From Moringa oleifera (Eukaryota; Streptophyta; Magnoliopsida; Brassicales; Moringaceae): a DNA stretch of 64,000 nucleotides. Below are positions 47,706 through 59,562 of the stretch, piece by piece. Position numbers and translations under genes: made by a program. The notes beneath the pieces were generated by a model. The model ran no database searches and was not told the DNA's origin. It saw only the letters and a list, made by a program, of their open reading frames with translations. The stretch's first letter is position 1; the number at the start of each line of letters is the position of its first letter. Location of the stretch: assembly GCA_021397835.1 (NCBI GenBank), contig JAJFZO010000028.1, forward strand, positions 3,767,501-3,831,500, in the 5' to 3' direction.

Positions 47706-49329
47706 TTGGCAGCTTTTTTGTGGTTTGTAATGATACAATATTTCTACTTTGTCATAAAGAAATCTTGAAATTGATGAAAGGTACTATATAAAAACAAATT
47801 AAATAATTGAATTAAAATTTTAAATGTATATTTGATATCATTGAAATAATAAAATTTAAAATAAAATTATGTTTAATTTTATAATTTTACAATTTTATTT
47901 ATTTTTGAAAAATTATTAAATAAGCGAGATAACTGGTCTCATAAGACAAAAGTTTATCCAATAACCTCCTTCTCTGATACTTTTCTTCCCTTTTAAATAA
48001 TTAAAACTAGTAACAAAAGGGGTATAAATTTGTTTTTTTACATACTTATATACGTGTCTATATATACGTATATATATATGTATATAATAGATATGATTAA
48101 TTATATAAAAAGAACTTCTAATTATACAAAAAAACTTACATTTTATATAAAAATGTGAATTAATTTCCATAAAAATAATTATATCAATTAATAATTTATA
48201 TTTTGATATTTTCAATATATAAGACTTTCATTTAAAAAATTTCGACGTTCATGATTTTTAACACATGAAACTTATAAATTATACATTTGCTTAAAAAGTA
48301 TTTTTTATTAACTAAATGAATATAATAAATTTATTATTTTCTTTTGAAATGTATCTTTAATTATTATATTTTATAAAAAAAATTATGATTAACTACTATA
48401 GATGTATTAATCGTTATTTCATACTTTAAAAAATATGAACATTAAAGTTAATAGAATCTTTTTACTCAAAGTTTTTATTAAAAATATAAAATTAATATTA
48501 TTTTTTAATTGATACAATTTTTTAAATCGCAATTTGAGAATTTATACAAATTATATGTTCATATGATGTGATTAATTTTAACTTTTTTTATTATTTAAAA
48601 ATATATTTTAATGAAATATTTTTTATTACAAGTTGATTATATATATATATATATGTACTTACAGTTATTCAATAGTCTATATTACTATTTTATTTATTAA
48701 AGAGTAACTTCTTAAGGTAACATGACATTGATTTGAATTATCAACTATTGATTTGATGAATTAAGTGTTAGTGATGCAAAAAATACTTAAAATATACCTC
48801 AAAAAAGAAGCGAGTGCTAAACACTTTGTGAATGTGGCTTGAGATAATAAGAGTTTTTTGTGACAAAATTTTAAGGACCATTATTTTTGAGTCAACCAAA
48901 TCCTCACAAATAAATTTTAGAATAATTTTTGCATTTATTTCTCATATTAACAATGTATAAATGTTAGTGATCATGAGTCACACAATTGGTTTGTCTTAAT
49001 TTTCAAACATTCATTAACAAGTGCTAATTACACTTCTTTGTATTAATAATATCACAACCATTATTTTTTGAACATTTAAAGCTTTTCATGGTATCAATGT
49101 TGGTAATAGGGAAAACCAGGATTTTTTTTTAAGGTGGCTAACTAAGTTTCAACATATTATTTATTTCAAATAAAGATACATTTAAATAGGGGCATAACAA
49201 GTTTGATTTTTTAAAATATAACTTGTCATAATTTAAACTTTTTCTCATGAGATTTCACACAATCAAATTTATCAATAATAAAATTTATGCTATTTGAATC
49301 AACGCCTCTTATAATATAAATGATTGTCA

Positions 49330-49560
49330 CGATCGTGATTTCATTTGAAAAAACTCGTAGCATGAGAACATATTAGGAGTCGCTATCAATCTTTTTAGGT
49401 GTGATTGATCACTATACTACAATAAAGCTAACTGGTAAAAAAAATTAAGATTTTAGGCTCGAAAGTCAGTTACGCTTGGGGAATGATAGCACCTCTAAAC
49501 GCCTATAATTGACATCATTTTGATTTCTTTTTTAAAAAAATAATTTCATGATTATTTTAG
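49330..49560 (+). mobile_element. Ty3/gypsy (Ogre/Tat-like) LTR or flanking-region fragment
   Basis: The sequence follows a well-known plant retroelement segment: CACGATCGTGATTTCATT, GAGTCGCTATCAATCTTTTT, AGGTGTGATTGATCAC, then AAAGTCAGTTACGCTTGGGG and GATAGCACCTCTAAACGCC. In intact relatives this segment reads with CCCGGGGGTCGCCACC and GCGCGGGGAAGG at the matching points, so this copy has lost many C and G bases. No coding part lies next to it. Confidence 0.5.
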
Positions 49561-50985
49561 TCAAAATACTTAAAACTTCATACTTAATCCATGCTGATGT
49601 ACCAAAATGTTTTTTTTTTTTAAAGAAAAGAGTGATTTGTATTTGCTCATATATTTTCTTCTCTAAAATAAAGGGTTAGGATTTGTGTATATAATATCTT
49701 TTATTATAAGAAAAATAAATTTTATAAAAACATTCCAATATAATGATAAAATTACTCTTTTTTCCTATAATATGAATTAGTTGTATACCAAAATATTAAC
49801 AGATCAAAACATATAACTTAATAAGAATCTAGTGATAATTAACTCAACTCAAGTAAGTTTATTCAAGAAAGTGAATATGCTACAGTAAATAAATATGAGA
49901 AGTGAGATTGGATACCTTTTAAAGTCCCATACAGTTTTCATAGTATCCCTCCCTTTTCTAATATGATCAACTATAGAGTTTCAATGGAAAATATTCTGGA
50001 ATGAAATGAAAAACTCTAAAAAATATTTACAGAGAGAATTTTAAGAGAACATTCTTTTGCTTGATTTTATATTTGTGACTGTTTGATCTGCTTTTGATGT
50101 TTGCAACTGAAAAATAAATGTCTATTTATAATAATTCAATGGCATAGGTTAGCATCAAATTGCGGACAGGTGTGGTGCGCCCAACAATCTCTGCCTTCAA
50201 GTTAGTAGGGTTTACTTCGCTTCACTAAGTCTATTGAGACTTTTCTAAGGTGTTTTTATTAATTTTGACACTCTATAGCTTTGTTTGAGTGGAGTGACAC
50301 CTTTAAATCCCTTTACCTCTGCTTCGCATCAAGAATAGGTCTACCTAGCTGACTTGTGTCGTGTCACTCAATTCTCTTAGACCCAAGCCTTGATTTCGAT
50401 TTTTTGCTGTAGTTTTCAGTCTTTTCATGCATGTCATCATCTTTATATAATTTTTGACTTGAATCTTATCAATTAACTAAAGAATTTGGTCCAAACTATG
50501 TCGTAGACTCCTTTGAGTGCGCTACCTTTAGGCAGACTACCACGTTAGCAGCTCTAAGTGCCATGTGGGAGTTCATTATTAACCAAGCAGGTCTGTTTCC
50601 ACCAAAATGCAATTAGGTTAGTGCTACCTATCACCTCATTAGTGTTTCATCACTAGTGCTCTGCCAACTGGATCATCATACCACATTAGTAACGTTACAC
50701 CACTAGTGCTCTGCCAATTTGATCGGCTAGCCACATCAACAATGTTACTTTCAAAGAACCTGTTCTTCCCAACAGCTTTGCCCTAACACCTAATTCTCTT
50801 TTAAAAAGTTTTCTTTCACTCTTCTGAGTCTTCATTATAGTCTTCCTCATTATTCTGCCTAAGAAATCACACTCTATTCCATCGAACTCCTTTGAATCAA
50901 CTCAAGAAGGGCCTTCTTATTCCTAACGATGTCTTTTCTATATAGGTAAACTCCCACATTGCTTTACTCCCAACTTTTCCTTTGC
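49561..50985. other. Spacer with retroelement-like debris
   Basis: The part to about 50130 is AT-rich and shows nothing. From 50140 to 50985 the composition is more balanced. Two 55-bp direct repeats around 50642-50755 share CACTAGTGCTCTGCCAA and a following CCACAT block. Nothing coding is recognisable. Confidence 0.4.
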
Positions 50986-50989
50986 TTTA

Positions 50990-51870
50990 GCTAATATGGA
51001 ATTCATAAGTCCTTTAATGATTACCACTAGGGATTTAGCTAGGATTAGAAAGACAATGAGATCCTCACCTCGGTGGGCATGCTGATATCCACTCCTAATG
51101 GAAGGCCTTGGACTGAGAAATTGGGGGCCTTTTATGTGTTCGAGGAATGTCTCAAAGGAGATTTAAGACATCCTCTAAACACACTGTTCAGGGTAATTAA
51201 CTTACGATATGGGCCATTCCCCTCATTGTTAGTTCCTAACTTATAGAGAATCCTTGTAGTCGTCTTTGCAAGATATTTAGACTTAAAGATCATGGATTTA
51301 TCATCCTTAGTTTTTTCTAGATTTTTCGAGTTGAAATAGCTATAAAACGACTTAAGACACCTCATGAAATTTTGGTTTTTTCTTTCTATCAAAAAAGCCT
51401 TCATTCTTTGACTCTGACTTGCCTAAAATAGTAATACGCTAAGGATAAACATATTTTTAGTGTTCTAGAATAGAATTCCTCTTAGGATCAATTAGTGGTC
51501 TTACTCCAACCAAGATTATAGTGCCAATGTCAGCTTCTGTGAGTCTATTGACACTTTCAGGTAGGCCCTGGTAAGCAATAAGAAGACTCTGCTTATAACC
51601 ACCTTTTTTAGTGATTCTTAGATAATTAGAATACGTTCTACCCTCATAGATCAATAACTTATCCCAGTGCCTGACTTTGGAGAGTTTCCCACCCTTAATT
51701 TTAACTTTCCCCTTAAAAGGTATACTCCCCCTCAAAGTCTGCTTTAGAAAGTTCAGCCTTTACTGTTCCTGCTCTTCCCTCCCCTATTAGAAGATTTTAA
51801 CCAAGAGATGCTACTCAACCTCTCTCTATAAATGAGTCAGACTCTCTTCAATCATTAGGTGGGCTTGTTC
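50990..51870 (+). pseudogene. Plant transposon protein (PF04195-like), N-terminal half, degenerate
   Basis: One plus-strand frame at about 51060-51330 gives a run that fits the N-terminal domain of the 'putative gypsy-type transposon' family: VGMLISTPNGRPWTEKLGAF, then FEECLKGDLRHPLNTLFRV, then PFPSLLVPNL and a RILVVVFARYLDLK block. The usual family pattern here is a GLRFPLHPF-type block followed by PNxWRxLxGF; both can be lined up. Stops and shifts break the frame before and after. The open minus-strand frames at 51132-51404 and 51457-51735 are shadows of it. The C-terminal half appears to resume beyond the Athila insertion at about 62 kb, in the same orientation. Confidence 0.55.
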
Positions 51871-51939
51871 GTTTTCATTTTATGAGTTTATATTTTTTAA
51901 AGACTAATTCTAACTCTTTTTTTATTTTTACTGCAAATT

Positions 51940-53149
51940 TGATAGAATGCATAATAATCATATATATTATTATATTTTCTCGTATTTTATTGGTTATAAA
52001 TGATTAAATCTTGGATTTTGACTATGTTTTATATTTAATAGGGTGGATTGAGGAAATCAACTAAGATGGACTCAAATTCATTATTTGAAGATATAAAGTT
52101 GGATTCCTAAGAGATGTGGATGAACTAGAAGATGTCTTTGGATAAGGCGCTGAGACTCCCAATAACATTGGAATTTCACCGAACGAAGACTTTATCTTTT
52201 ATTTAAAAAGCAATTGTAGAATTTTATCTTTATCTTTATCTTTAAGAGTCCTAGTTAAAATAGGTTATCATGTTTAAGGATTATTATATAAAGGGGAGGT
52301 AGTTCCTTCAAAGGGACATCCAGAGTTTATTTTTTTACTTTCTTCTTTTCGTAGGTCTTTTTCTTTTCATGGATTGCTAAACATCTCTTCCAGTCAAAGG
52401 ATAATCAAGGGTTTGATTCTTCAGAATTGTGAGATCTAACTGATTTTATTTGTTCTTTATTTTTTCATTGTTTATTTATCTTCTATGCTTATTGAAAATA
52501 TTATTTTGGTTGATTGCAACAAAAAAGGCCCTTTGTTTAATCATCAAAATAATAGGTTACTATTTAGAACTTTAAATCCATAATTGTTTAAGTGTTCTAA
52601 TATAAGTAGTAAATAACATAGTTGATTACAAAAGAGGTTTTCAATTTATGTTATGAAGATAAATAATCTAGTTTAAATAAACCTACGTATGTGTTTATTG
52701 GCTAGAATTGGTAGTTTTTCTAATTCTTAATGCTATTGATAAATTAAATCCTAAGATCGTATCTAGAGTTATTTATTGATAAGAGAAATAATTAGAGATC
52801 GTATCCTGGTTATCAAAAAAGTAAGGAAAAACAGGTTGTTAGGTGGTACCAACAACCATAACTAATTCAGTGAAGATTAAGAGATTTTTATCTTTGCATC
52901 AATGATCAATTCCTAAATCAAACCCGAAATTATACCTTTGACTGGATACTTTATTATATTAATTTTTCCTTTCCTGTTTTTCTTATTTGATCTATGTTTT
53001 ACTTCTCAAACCCTTTTTTCTTTTATTTTATTTTGCAAAAAAATAAATCTAACCAATCCTTGTGGAAACGACCTTGCTCATCTATACTACAAGTTTAATA
53101 TTTTGAGCAAGAATTTAGGAATTTAACTTGTTGGTCTCGACAACCAACA
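51940..53149 (+). repeat. 5' LTR of the Athila-type element
   Basis: It starts TGATAGAATGC and ends CAACCAACA, so it has TG...CA borders, and ends 5 nt before the primer site. It supplies the promoter (TATATAAAG at 52285) and is the partner of the copy at 59578-60788. It inserts just after CTGCAAATT of the flanking DNA. Confidence 0.92.
52285..52293 (+). promoter_or_regulatory. TATA box in the 5' LTR
   Basis: TATATAAAG lies 345 bp into the LTR, followed by a GGGGAGGTAG stretch. Its position is the usual U3 promoter location. The same motif is at the same offset in the 3' LTR (59923). Confidence 0.6.
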
Positions 53150-53154
53150 ATTTT

Positions 53155-53173
53155 TGGCGCCGTTGCCGGGGAT
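53155..53173 (+). promoter_or_regulatory. Primer binding site for tRNA-Asp
   Basis: TGGCGCCGTTGCCGGGGAT is complementary to the 3' end of plant tRNA-Asp(GTC), the primer used by Athila-type elements. It starts 5 nt after the LTR terminus and is perfect over 19 bases. Confidence 0.92.
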
Positions 53174-53196
53174 TGGTTTTAATTAGATTTATTTTA

Positions 53197-54513
53197 ATGC
53201 TCCGTTCTTCTGGTGCAGGTGATCTAGTTCCATACGATCCTGAAATTGAGAAGACAGCAAAAAGATTCAGGAAGGAAGCTAAATTACGAAGCCAACAAGA
53301 ATCTTCACTTTCATCTTCTGAATCGAATTTAGTATTTAATTTAGTTGATTCATCTAGTGATTCTAGAATAGAACAAGACATGGCTAATGAAGAGAGAACT
53401 TTGAGGCAATTGGTTGCACCAGAAGTAAATCAGCAGCCACTCTGCATTCAATATCCAATTTTACAAGCAGATTTTGAGTTAAAGTCTGGTTTGATCCATT
53501 TGCTCCCGAAGTTTCACGGCTTTGAGAATGAAGATCCTCACAAGCATCTAAAGGAATTCCATGTGGTGTGCTCAAGCCTAAAACCACAAGGAGTAACTGA
53601 AGATGAGATCAAATTACGTGCTTTTCCATTCTCACTGACTGAAAAAGCAAAAGATTGGTTGTTTTATTTACCTTCTGGTTCTGTGACCACATGGATACAA
53701 ATGGTAACGTTATTTCTTGATAAATTTTTCCCTGCTTCACGAGCTGCTAGTATTAGAAGGGAAATATGTGGGATAAAGCAGAGAGATATTGAAACCCTTC
53801 ATGAGTATTGGGAAAGATTTAAACAACTGTGTGCAAGTTGTCCTCAACATAGAATTTCTGAACAACTTCTCATTCAGTATTTTTATGAAGGATTACTACC
53901 CATGGAAAGAAGGATGATGGATGCAGCTAGTGGAGGTGCTATAGTAAATAAAACTCCTCGTGAAGCTAGAGATTTGATTTCCACCATGGCTGCTAACTCA
54001 CAACAGTTTGGATTTAGACAAGATACATCTTTAAAAAGGATTAATGAGGTAAATATATCTTCTCTTGAAAATCAAATAGCCAATCTAACTTCTTTTGTTC
54101 AACAATTGGCTGTAGGAAACGTGCAACAAGTTAAAGCTTGTGGGATTTGTGCTGCTACTGGTCATCCAACTGACATGTGTCCTACACTTCAAGATGATCC
54201 TTATAAGGATGCTAATGTAGTTGGAGGATTCTCAGGTCCACCACAAAGGAAGTATGACCCTTATTCAAATACATATAACCTAGGATGGAGAGATCATCCC
54301 AATCTTAGTTATGGAGAAAGACCTCAATTTCAATCTAGACAACCAGCTCCACCACCACAACCTCATCCAAATTCAGGTATGTCTCTTGAAGATATTGTTA
54401 AATCACTTGCATCTAACACACAACAATTTCAGCAGGAGACAAGAACAAGTATTAGAAAGTTAGAGGATCAAGTAGGTCAACTAGCATCTTCAATGGACAG
54501 ATTGGAATCTTAA
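53197..54513 (+). CDS. gag: Athila-type Gag, 438 codons
   Basis: The retrotransposon gag domain spans about residues 80-270 and includes KFHGFENEDPHKHLKEFHVV, then FPFSLTEKAKDWLFYLPSGS, ICGIKQRDIETLHEYWERF and LLIQYFYEGLL. A zinc knuckle of the form C-x2-C-x4-H-x4-C (CGICAATGHPTDMC) follows near residue 320, then a proline-rich tail and a short coiled-coil-like ending. The frame is open from 53128, but that part lies in the LTR and primer site, so the ATG at 53197 after the primer site is preferred. It would form the virus-like particle and package the RNA. The TAA at 54511 probably replaces a sense codon of a longer gag-pol frame, since the same frame continues into pol. Confidence 0.88.
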   Translation: MLRSSGAGDLVPYDPEIEKTAKRFRKEAKLRSQQESSLSSSESNLVFNLVDSSSDSRIEQDMANEERTLRQLVAPEVNQQPLCIQYPILQADFELKSGLIHLLPKFHGFENEDPHKHLKEFHVVCSSLKPQGVTEDEIKLRAFPFSLTEKAKDWLFYLPSGSVTTWIQMVTLFLDKFFPASRAASIRREICGIKQRDIETLHEYWERFKQLCASCPQHRISEQLLIQYFYEGLLPMERRMMDAASGGAIVNKTPREARDLISTMAANSQQFGFRQDTSLKRINEVNISSLENQIANLTSFVQQLAVGNVQQVKACGICAATGHPTDMCPTLQDDPYKDANVVGGFSGPPQRKYDPYSNTYNLGWRDHPNLSYGERPQFQSRQPAPPPQPHPNSGMSLEDIVKSLASNTQQFQQETRTSIRKLEDQVGQLASSMDRLES

Positions 54514-54858
54514 GGAAAATTACCTTCACAAACTATTGTCAACCCAAAATAGAATGCTAGTGCAATTATCTTGAGAAGTGGAACTGAGTAAAAAGAACCT
54601 GGCAAGATTACCAAAGGATGCATCTCAAGAGAAGAGACTGAAAAAGAAGTAGTTCCTCAACCAGAGCTTGACCAGCCTAAAGGATCCAACAGAGAGCAAT
54701 CAAAGACTTCCATGTTAATTCCTCCCTTTCCTTCTAGATTATCTAAACCTAAGAAGAATGAGGAGGAAGAAAAGGAGATTTTTGATACCTTTCGCAAGGT
54801 CGAGGTAAATATTCCTTTACTTGATGCAATTAAACAAGTACCTTGATATGCCAAATTT
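54514..54858 (+). pseudogene. Gag-protease linker with four in-frame stops counting the gag TAA
   Basis: The gag frame continues here with family-like residues (LPSQTIVNPK, SAIILRSGTE, a KKNEEEEKEIFDTFRKVEVN block, LLDAIKQVP). It is cut by TAG at 54550, TAA at 54589 and TGA at 54844 in addition to the TAA at 54511. No frameshift is present. The acidic-basic linker is what Athila elements usually have before the protease. Confidence 0.75.
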
Positions 54859-55977
54859 TTGAAAGAGTTATGCACCAATAAGAGAAAATTAAAAGGTAAT
54901 GAATTTGTAAGTATCGGGGAAAATGTTTCAGCTGTTCTTCAGAAAAAATTACCTCCTAAATGTAAGGACCCATATATGTTTACTATTCCTTGCAAAGTTG
55001 GTAATGCTAAGATTGAGAAAGCGATGTTAGATCTAGGTGCTTCAATAAATATCATGCCATTATCCATTTACTCATCTTTGAACGCTGGACCATTAAAAGA
55101 AACTGGTGTGATTATTCAACTTGCTGATAGATCTAATGTATATCCTGAGGGAGTTTTGGAGGATGTTTTGGTACAAGTTAGTGGATTGATTTTTCCTGCT
55201 GATTTTTATGTGCTTAATATGGAGGAAGATGATTCATCTAACTCATTAATTTTGTTAGGAAGACCATTCCTAAAAACATCCAAGACAAAAATTGATGTGC
55301 ATGATGGTACACTTACAATGGAATTTGATGGTGAAATTATTAAATTTAATATTTATGATGCCATGAGATATCCTAGTGATTTATCTTCTGTTTTTGCTAT
55401 GGATGTTATTGAACCTTTAGCACAGAAAATTTTTGATGAAGATAAGTTAAAAGTTGTACTTAATAAGAGTTTGAGTTTTGGAAGATCACAAAAAATCTTG
55501 CAAAAGTTTACATTGGATTCAGACTTGCAGGATACAATTCATGAATTGGAATCACTACAACCTATGAGGTATGACATTTCTTATATTGATTTGCCTCTTT
55601 CTCACACAAAACTCCTTCCTTCTATTATACAGGCACAAAAATTAGAGCTAAAACCCCTACCAGATCATTTAAAGTATGTCTTTTTAGGAGAAAAAGAGAC
55701 TCTTCCAATCATAATCTCTAATAAACTTTCTATCTTAGAGGAAGAAAAATTGACTCGAGTACTTAAAGAGTATAAAAAGGCCATTGGTTGGACCATAGCC
55801 GATATTAAGGGATTAAATCCATCCACATGCATGCATAGGATACTATTAGAGGAAGATTGTAAACTCTCCAGGCAACCCCAACGTAGATTGAATCCGCCTA
55901 TGATGGAAGTGGTAAAGAAAGAAATCTTGAAGCTTCTTGATGCAGGTATGATCTATCCAATTTCAGATAGTGAATAG
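54847..55977 (+). pseudogene. pol: Pol part 1: aspartic protease and RT N-terminus
   Basis: Between the stops at 54844 and 55975 the frame holds the aspartic protease with its catalytic segment MLDLGASINIMPLSIYSSL (D-L-G-A instead of the usual D-S/T-G) at about 55024-55080 and the flap and closing part LILLGRPFLKTSKTKIDVHD at about 55249. It runs through the RT approach region (WTIADIKGLNPSTCMHRI near 55790, then DAGMIYPISDSE). The ATG-less start shows that this is an internal part of a larger frame. The DLGA motif is standard in Athila-like proteases, so the protease itself may be intact. Confidence 0.85.
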
Positions 55978-57369
55978 GTAAGCCCAATTCAAGTTGTTCC
56001 GAAGAAAACCGGTATAACAACAATAGAAAATCCTGATGGTGAGTTAATACCCACTCGTATTCAAAATGGATGGAGGGTATGTATAGATTATAGGAAGTTA
56101 AATGCATCAACTAGAAAAGATCATTTTCCTCTTCCATTTATTGATCAAATGCTAGGAAGATTAGCAGGTCATACCCATTATTGTTATCTTGATGGTTATT
56201 CAGGTTTTCATCAAATCCCTGTTGCACCTGAAGATCAAGAAAAAACAACATTCACATGCCCATTTGGTACTTTTGCATATCGGCGCATGCCATTTGGACT
56301 TTGTAATGCTCCTGCTACATTTTAGAGGTGTATGGTTAGTATATTTTCTGATTATATAGAGAACATCATAGAGGTGTTTATGGATGACTTTACAGTTTAT
56401 GGTGATTCTTTTGATGCATGTTTAACTAACCTTACCAAAGTGCTTGAAAGATGCATAGAAAAGAACCTTGTTTTAAATTATGAAAAGTGTCACTTTATGG
56501 TTAATCAAGGTATTATTCTAGGACATGTTGTATCCTCTAAGGGAATTGAAGTCGATAAAGTTAAGGTAGAAATTATAAAATCTTTATCTTACCCCACAAG
56601 TGTGCGGGAAGTTCACTCTTTTCTTGGACATGTAGGATTCTATCGACGTTTTATCAAGGATTTTTCCAAGATCACTAAACCCTTATGCAGGTTACTACAA
56701 AAAGATATGGTGTTCGAATTGGATGAGGCATGCAAAGGTGCATTTGACAAGTTGAAGGATATGTTAACAACCACACCAATTATCCAATCACCAAATTGGA
56801 ATCTTCCATTTGAGATCATGTGTGATGCGAGCAATCATGCAATTGGTGCTGTTCTTGGACAGAGAATTGGAAGAACTCCTCATGTCATTTATTATGCTTC
56901 AAGAATACTTGATAGTGCACAAAGCAATTATTCCACAACAGAAAAAGAACTTTTATCCATTGTGTTTGCTTTAGAAAAATTTTGCTCATATCTACTTGGT
57001 ACTAAAGTGATTGTTTATTCTGATCATGCAGCTCTCAAGTACTTACTATCGAAGAAGGAGGCAAAACCTAGACTTATTCGATGGATACTTTTGCTACAAG
57101 AGTTTGATTTGGAGATACGTGATAAAAAGGGTGTAGAAAATTTGGTTGCAGATCATCTTAGCAGGTTAACTACGAGTGAAGAGTCATCACCATTAAAAGA
57201 CGACTTTCCAGATGAGCGTCTTTTTTCTATTCATAAGATAAGGCCTTGGTATGCTGATATTGCTAATTACTTAGTTACTAGAATATTACCAAGTGATTTA
57301 TCTAGGGTTCAGAAAGACAAAATTAAAAAAGATGCTAAATGTTATGTTTGGGATGACCCTTACTTATGA
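55978..57369 (+). pseudogene. pol: Pol part 2: reverse transcriptase and RNase H
   Basis: The same frame continues past TAG at 55975 with GWRVCIDYRKLNASTRKDHF near 56070 and the RT palm FPLP...HQIPVAPED and FGTFAYRRMPFGLCNAPATF. A TAG follows at 56323. After it come the RT active site [13 protein letters not shown] (FMDD) near 56371, [33 protein letters not shown] and then RNase H with CDAS (about 56820), [13 protein letters not shown] (about 56938) and [10 protein letters not shown] (about 57016), ending near [15 protein letters not shown] and RNase H catalytic acids are all present. TGA at 57367 ends this part. Confidence 0.88.
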
Positions 57370-58083
57370 AAATATTGTTCTGATCAAATTATTCGAAGGT
57401 GTGTGGCGGAACACGAAATTGATTCTATTTTAAAGTTTTGTCATTCGTATGCATGTGGAGGACACTTTGGTCCCAAAAGAACAGCTCGTAAAATATTAGA
57501 GTGTGGATTATTTTGGCCTACTATATTTCATGATTCATACATATTTTGTAGGACTTGTGAACAATGTCAAAAGACTGGAAATTTAGGACATAGAGATCAA
57601 ATGCCACTTACTTTTATTCTTGTTTGTGAAATATTTGATGTATGGGGTATTGACTTCATGGGTCCTTTTCCTTCTTCTTGCAATAATATTTATATCCTGC
57701 TTGCTATGGATTATGTGTCAAAATGGGTGGAAGCTAAAGCTACCCGTACTAACGATGCTAAAGTGGTTGTAAATTTTGTCAAATCTCATATTTTTGTTAG
57801 GTTTGGGACACCAAGGGCTATAATAAGTGATCGTGGAACTCACTTTTGCAATAGAGTGGTGGAAGCTTTAATGAAGAAGTATAATGTTACCCATCGAATC
57901 TCTACTGCTTATCATCCGCAGACAAATGGACAAGCTGAAGTATCTAATAGAGAAATCAAGTCTATACTTAAGAAGACTATCAACCCAAATAAGAAGGATT
58001 GGAGTATGCGACTTGATGATGCACTATGGGCTTATCGAACAGCCTATAAGACCCCTATAGCTATCAAGAATGAAATTCGATGA
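57370..58083 (+). pseudogene. pol: Pol part 3: integrase, C-terminus missing
   Basis: The zinc-binding domain [15 protein letters not shown] with [10 protein letters not shown] lies at about 57445-57575. The core carries the DDE triad: Asp in WGIDFMGPF (about 57650), Asp in IISDRGTHF (about 57830) and Glu in [13 protein letters not shown] (about 57940). The frame ends soon after [11 protein letters not shown], whereas relatives continue for another 100-150 residues (GKACHLP-type region and C-terminal domain). Sequence after 58050 is unrelated to that tail, so an internal deletion is inferred. It lies in the same frame as gag. Confidence 0.88.
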
Positions 58084-58924
58084 GAGAGCACTCTATGACA
58101 AGATGGAATTCGATCCACCTTTCTCATCTCCCCAGTGGTAAACGAAGTCTCTATGATGCTCGATATATTCAGGGAGTTTTCTACTTCTCTTATTTTTATT
58201 ATTATTATTATTTTTTGAGCATTTATTTTTAATACATTGAGGACAATGTATGATCTAGGTGTGGGGGAGAGTTTTTAACATGCTATTGTTTTTAAAATAT
58301 TTAAAATCCAAAAAAATCTTGCTCTAAAAGGTACTTAATTTGTGTTTGTGATCTCTCTTTTCTGAGTTCTAGATCTTTCCAATGCTTATTCCCAAAAAAA
58401 AAAAAAGTTTTATGTGTGCAAATATGACTTTAAATTCTCATTTACTATACTATGATTAGTTGCTTTTAATGATATATTGGATTGAAAATTGTATGAGATC
58501 TAACACATATAACCCTTTTTGGTGAGTTTTGGGCCAATGAGCATTTATTACATTATGCTCAATTTTCTTCTTTGTGTGTGTCATACATAGTTAATTTTTC
58601 TAGAACTTGCTTTGTTATACATGTCAGATCATTCCTTTGAAGAATTAGATGTACTTAATCATAAGGGTATTTAGGTGAAAACCATCTTCTTTAAAATATT
58701 TAGCCTCTTTCGAAAAGCCTACCATATTCATATACCCCTAGAGAGCCAACTTTGAGCCTTAGCCTTTTCTTTGGAATTTAACCTTGATACAAGTCATAAT
58801 AACTATTCTTTTGATTTTTCTTTTTGAACCCTGAATTGAAGGATTATATGAGCTTACTCATATAAAACTTTCACTTATCTTAGAAAAGATTGCAAAATAT
58901 TAAGAATCAATGGTCCAAGTAATT

Positions 58925-59040
58925 AGAAAAAAAAAAGATATGAGAAAGATCAAGAAACAAAAAAAAAAAAAGAAGAGAAAGAAATTTGAAAAAAAAAACA
59001 ACAAAAAAAAAAGAGCAAAGGATTGAGAAAAAAATGGTAT
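58925..59040. repeat. A-rich low-complexity tract
   Basis: Runs of A interrupted by G and GAA dominate this stretch. It contains the sequence AAGAAACAAAAAAAAAAAAG and similar segments. Confidence 0.85.
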
Positions 59041-59562
59041 AAATTCTCATTACTTGGATTTGTGCAATGTGATTGAAGCAATCTTTTGATGTTACGTCAT
59101 AAAGTTTTGTATGAAAAAAAAAAAGTTTGGTATGATTCCTTCAATTCCATTAACCCAAAACCCTTTTATCATACCTTACCTAAGCCCCATTACAATTTAT
59201 TTTAAAACTCTTAGATTTTTGCATTTTAATTCATTCATTGGTAAAAGAGACATGATATACAAGCAAGCTTATGGTAAACGTTTTCTATGTATTGACTAGA
59301 GAGCTTATTTAATCCCTCAAAACACTTCGAGTGAATGAGTGAATCTAAGGAGAGGGTGTTAGATCTTATGCATTTTAAGTTCAATAAAATCGTTAAGGCG
59401 ATTACTGATCATGTATGCTCCTTATGAGAATTCTTTTGTGATCTTATGTTTTAATGCATGAAAAGAATATATTATTTTGGATAAGCAAAGGAAGAAGAAT
59501 GAAGGATGATGAGATGAGATGATGAGCTTGAATTATTGTATGCTTGAGGACAAGCATTATCT

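Larger units (their letters stand above)
45080..49320. other. Spacer between elements, mostly unassigned
   Basis: 45080-47720 is moderately AT-rich with some host-like sequence; 47730-49300 is extremely AT-rich and holds short (TA)n runs near 48060-48090 and 48636-48655. Apart from the small candidate locus near 47427-47705 and the repeats listed here, I see no coding block. Confidence 0.45.

Noticed and set aside
47916..48215. 99-codon minus-strand frame
   Set aside because: Ile/Tyr/Lys-rich translation of AT-rich microsatellite-like DNA with no motif.
52938..53126. 62-codon hydrophobic frame found in three copies (also 60577-60765 and 61452-61640)
   Set aside because: It lies in the LTR end and is repeated only because the LTR is; there is no protein family match.
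53115..53381. Minus-strand frames opposite gag (also 53384-53587, 60754-61020 and 61023-61226)
   Set aside because: They are antisense shadows of the gag frame, repeated because gag itself is duplicated.
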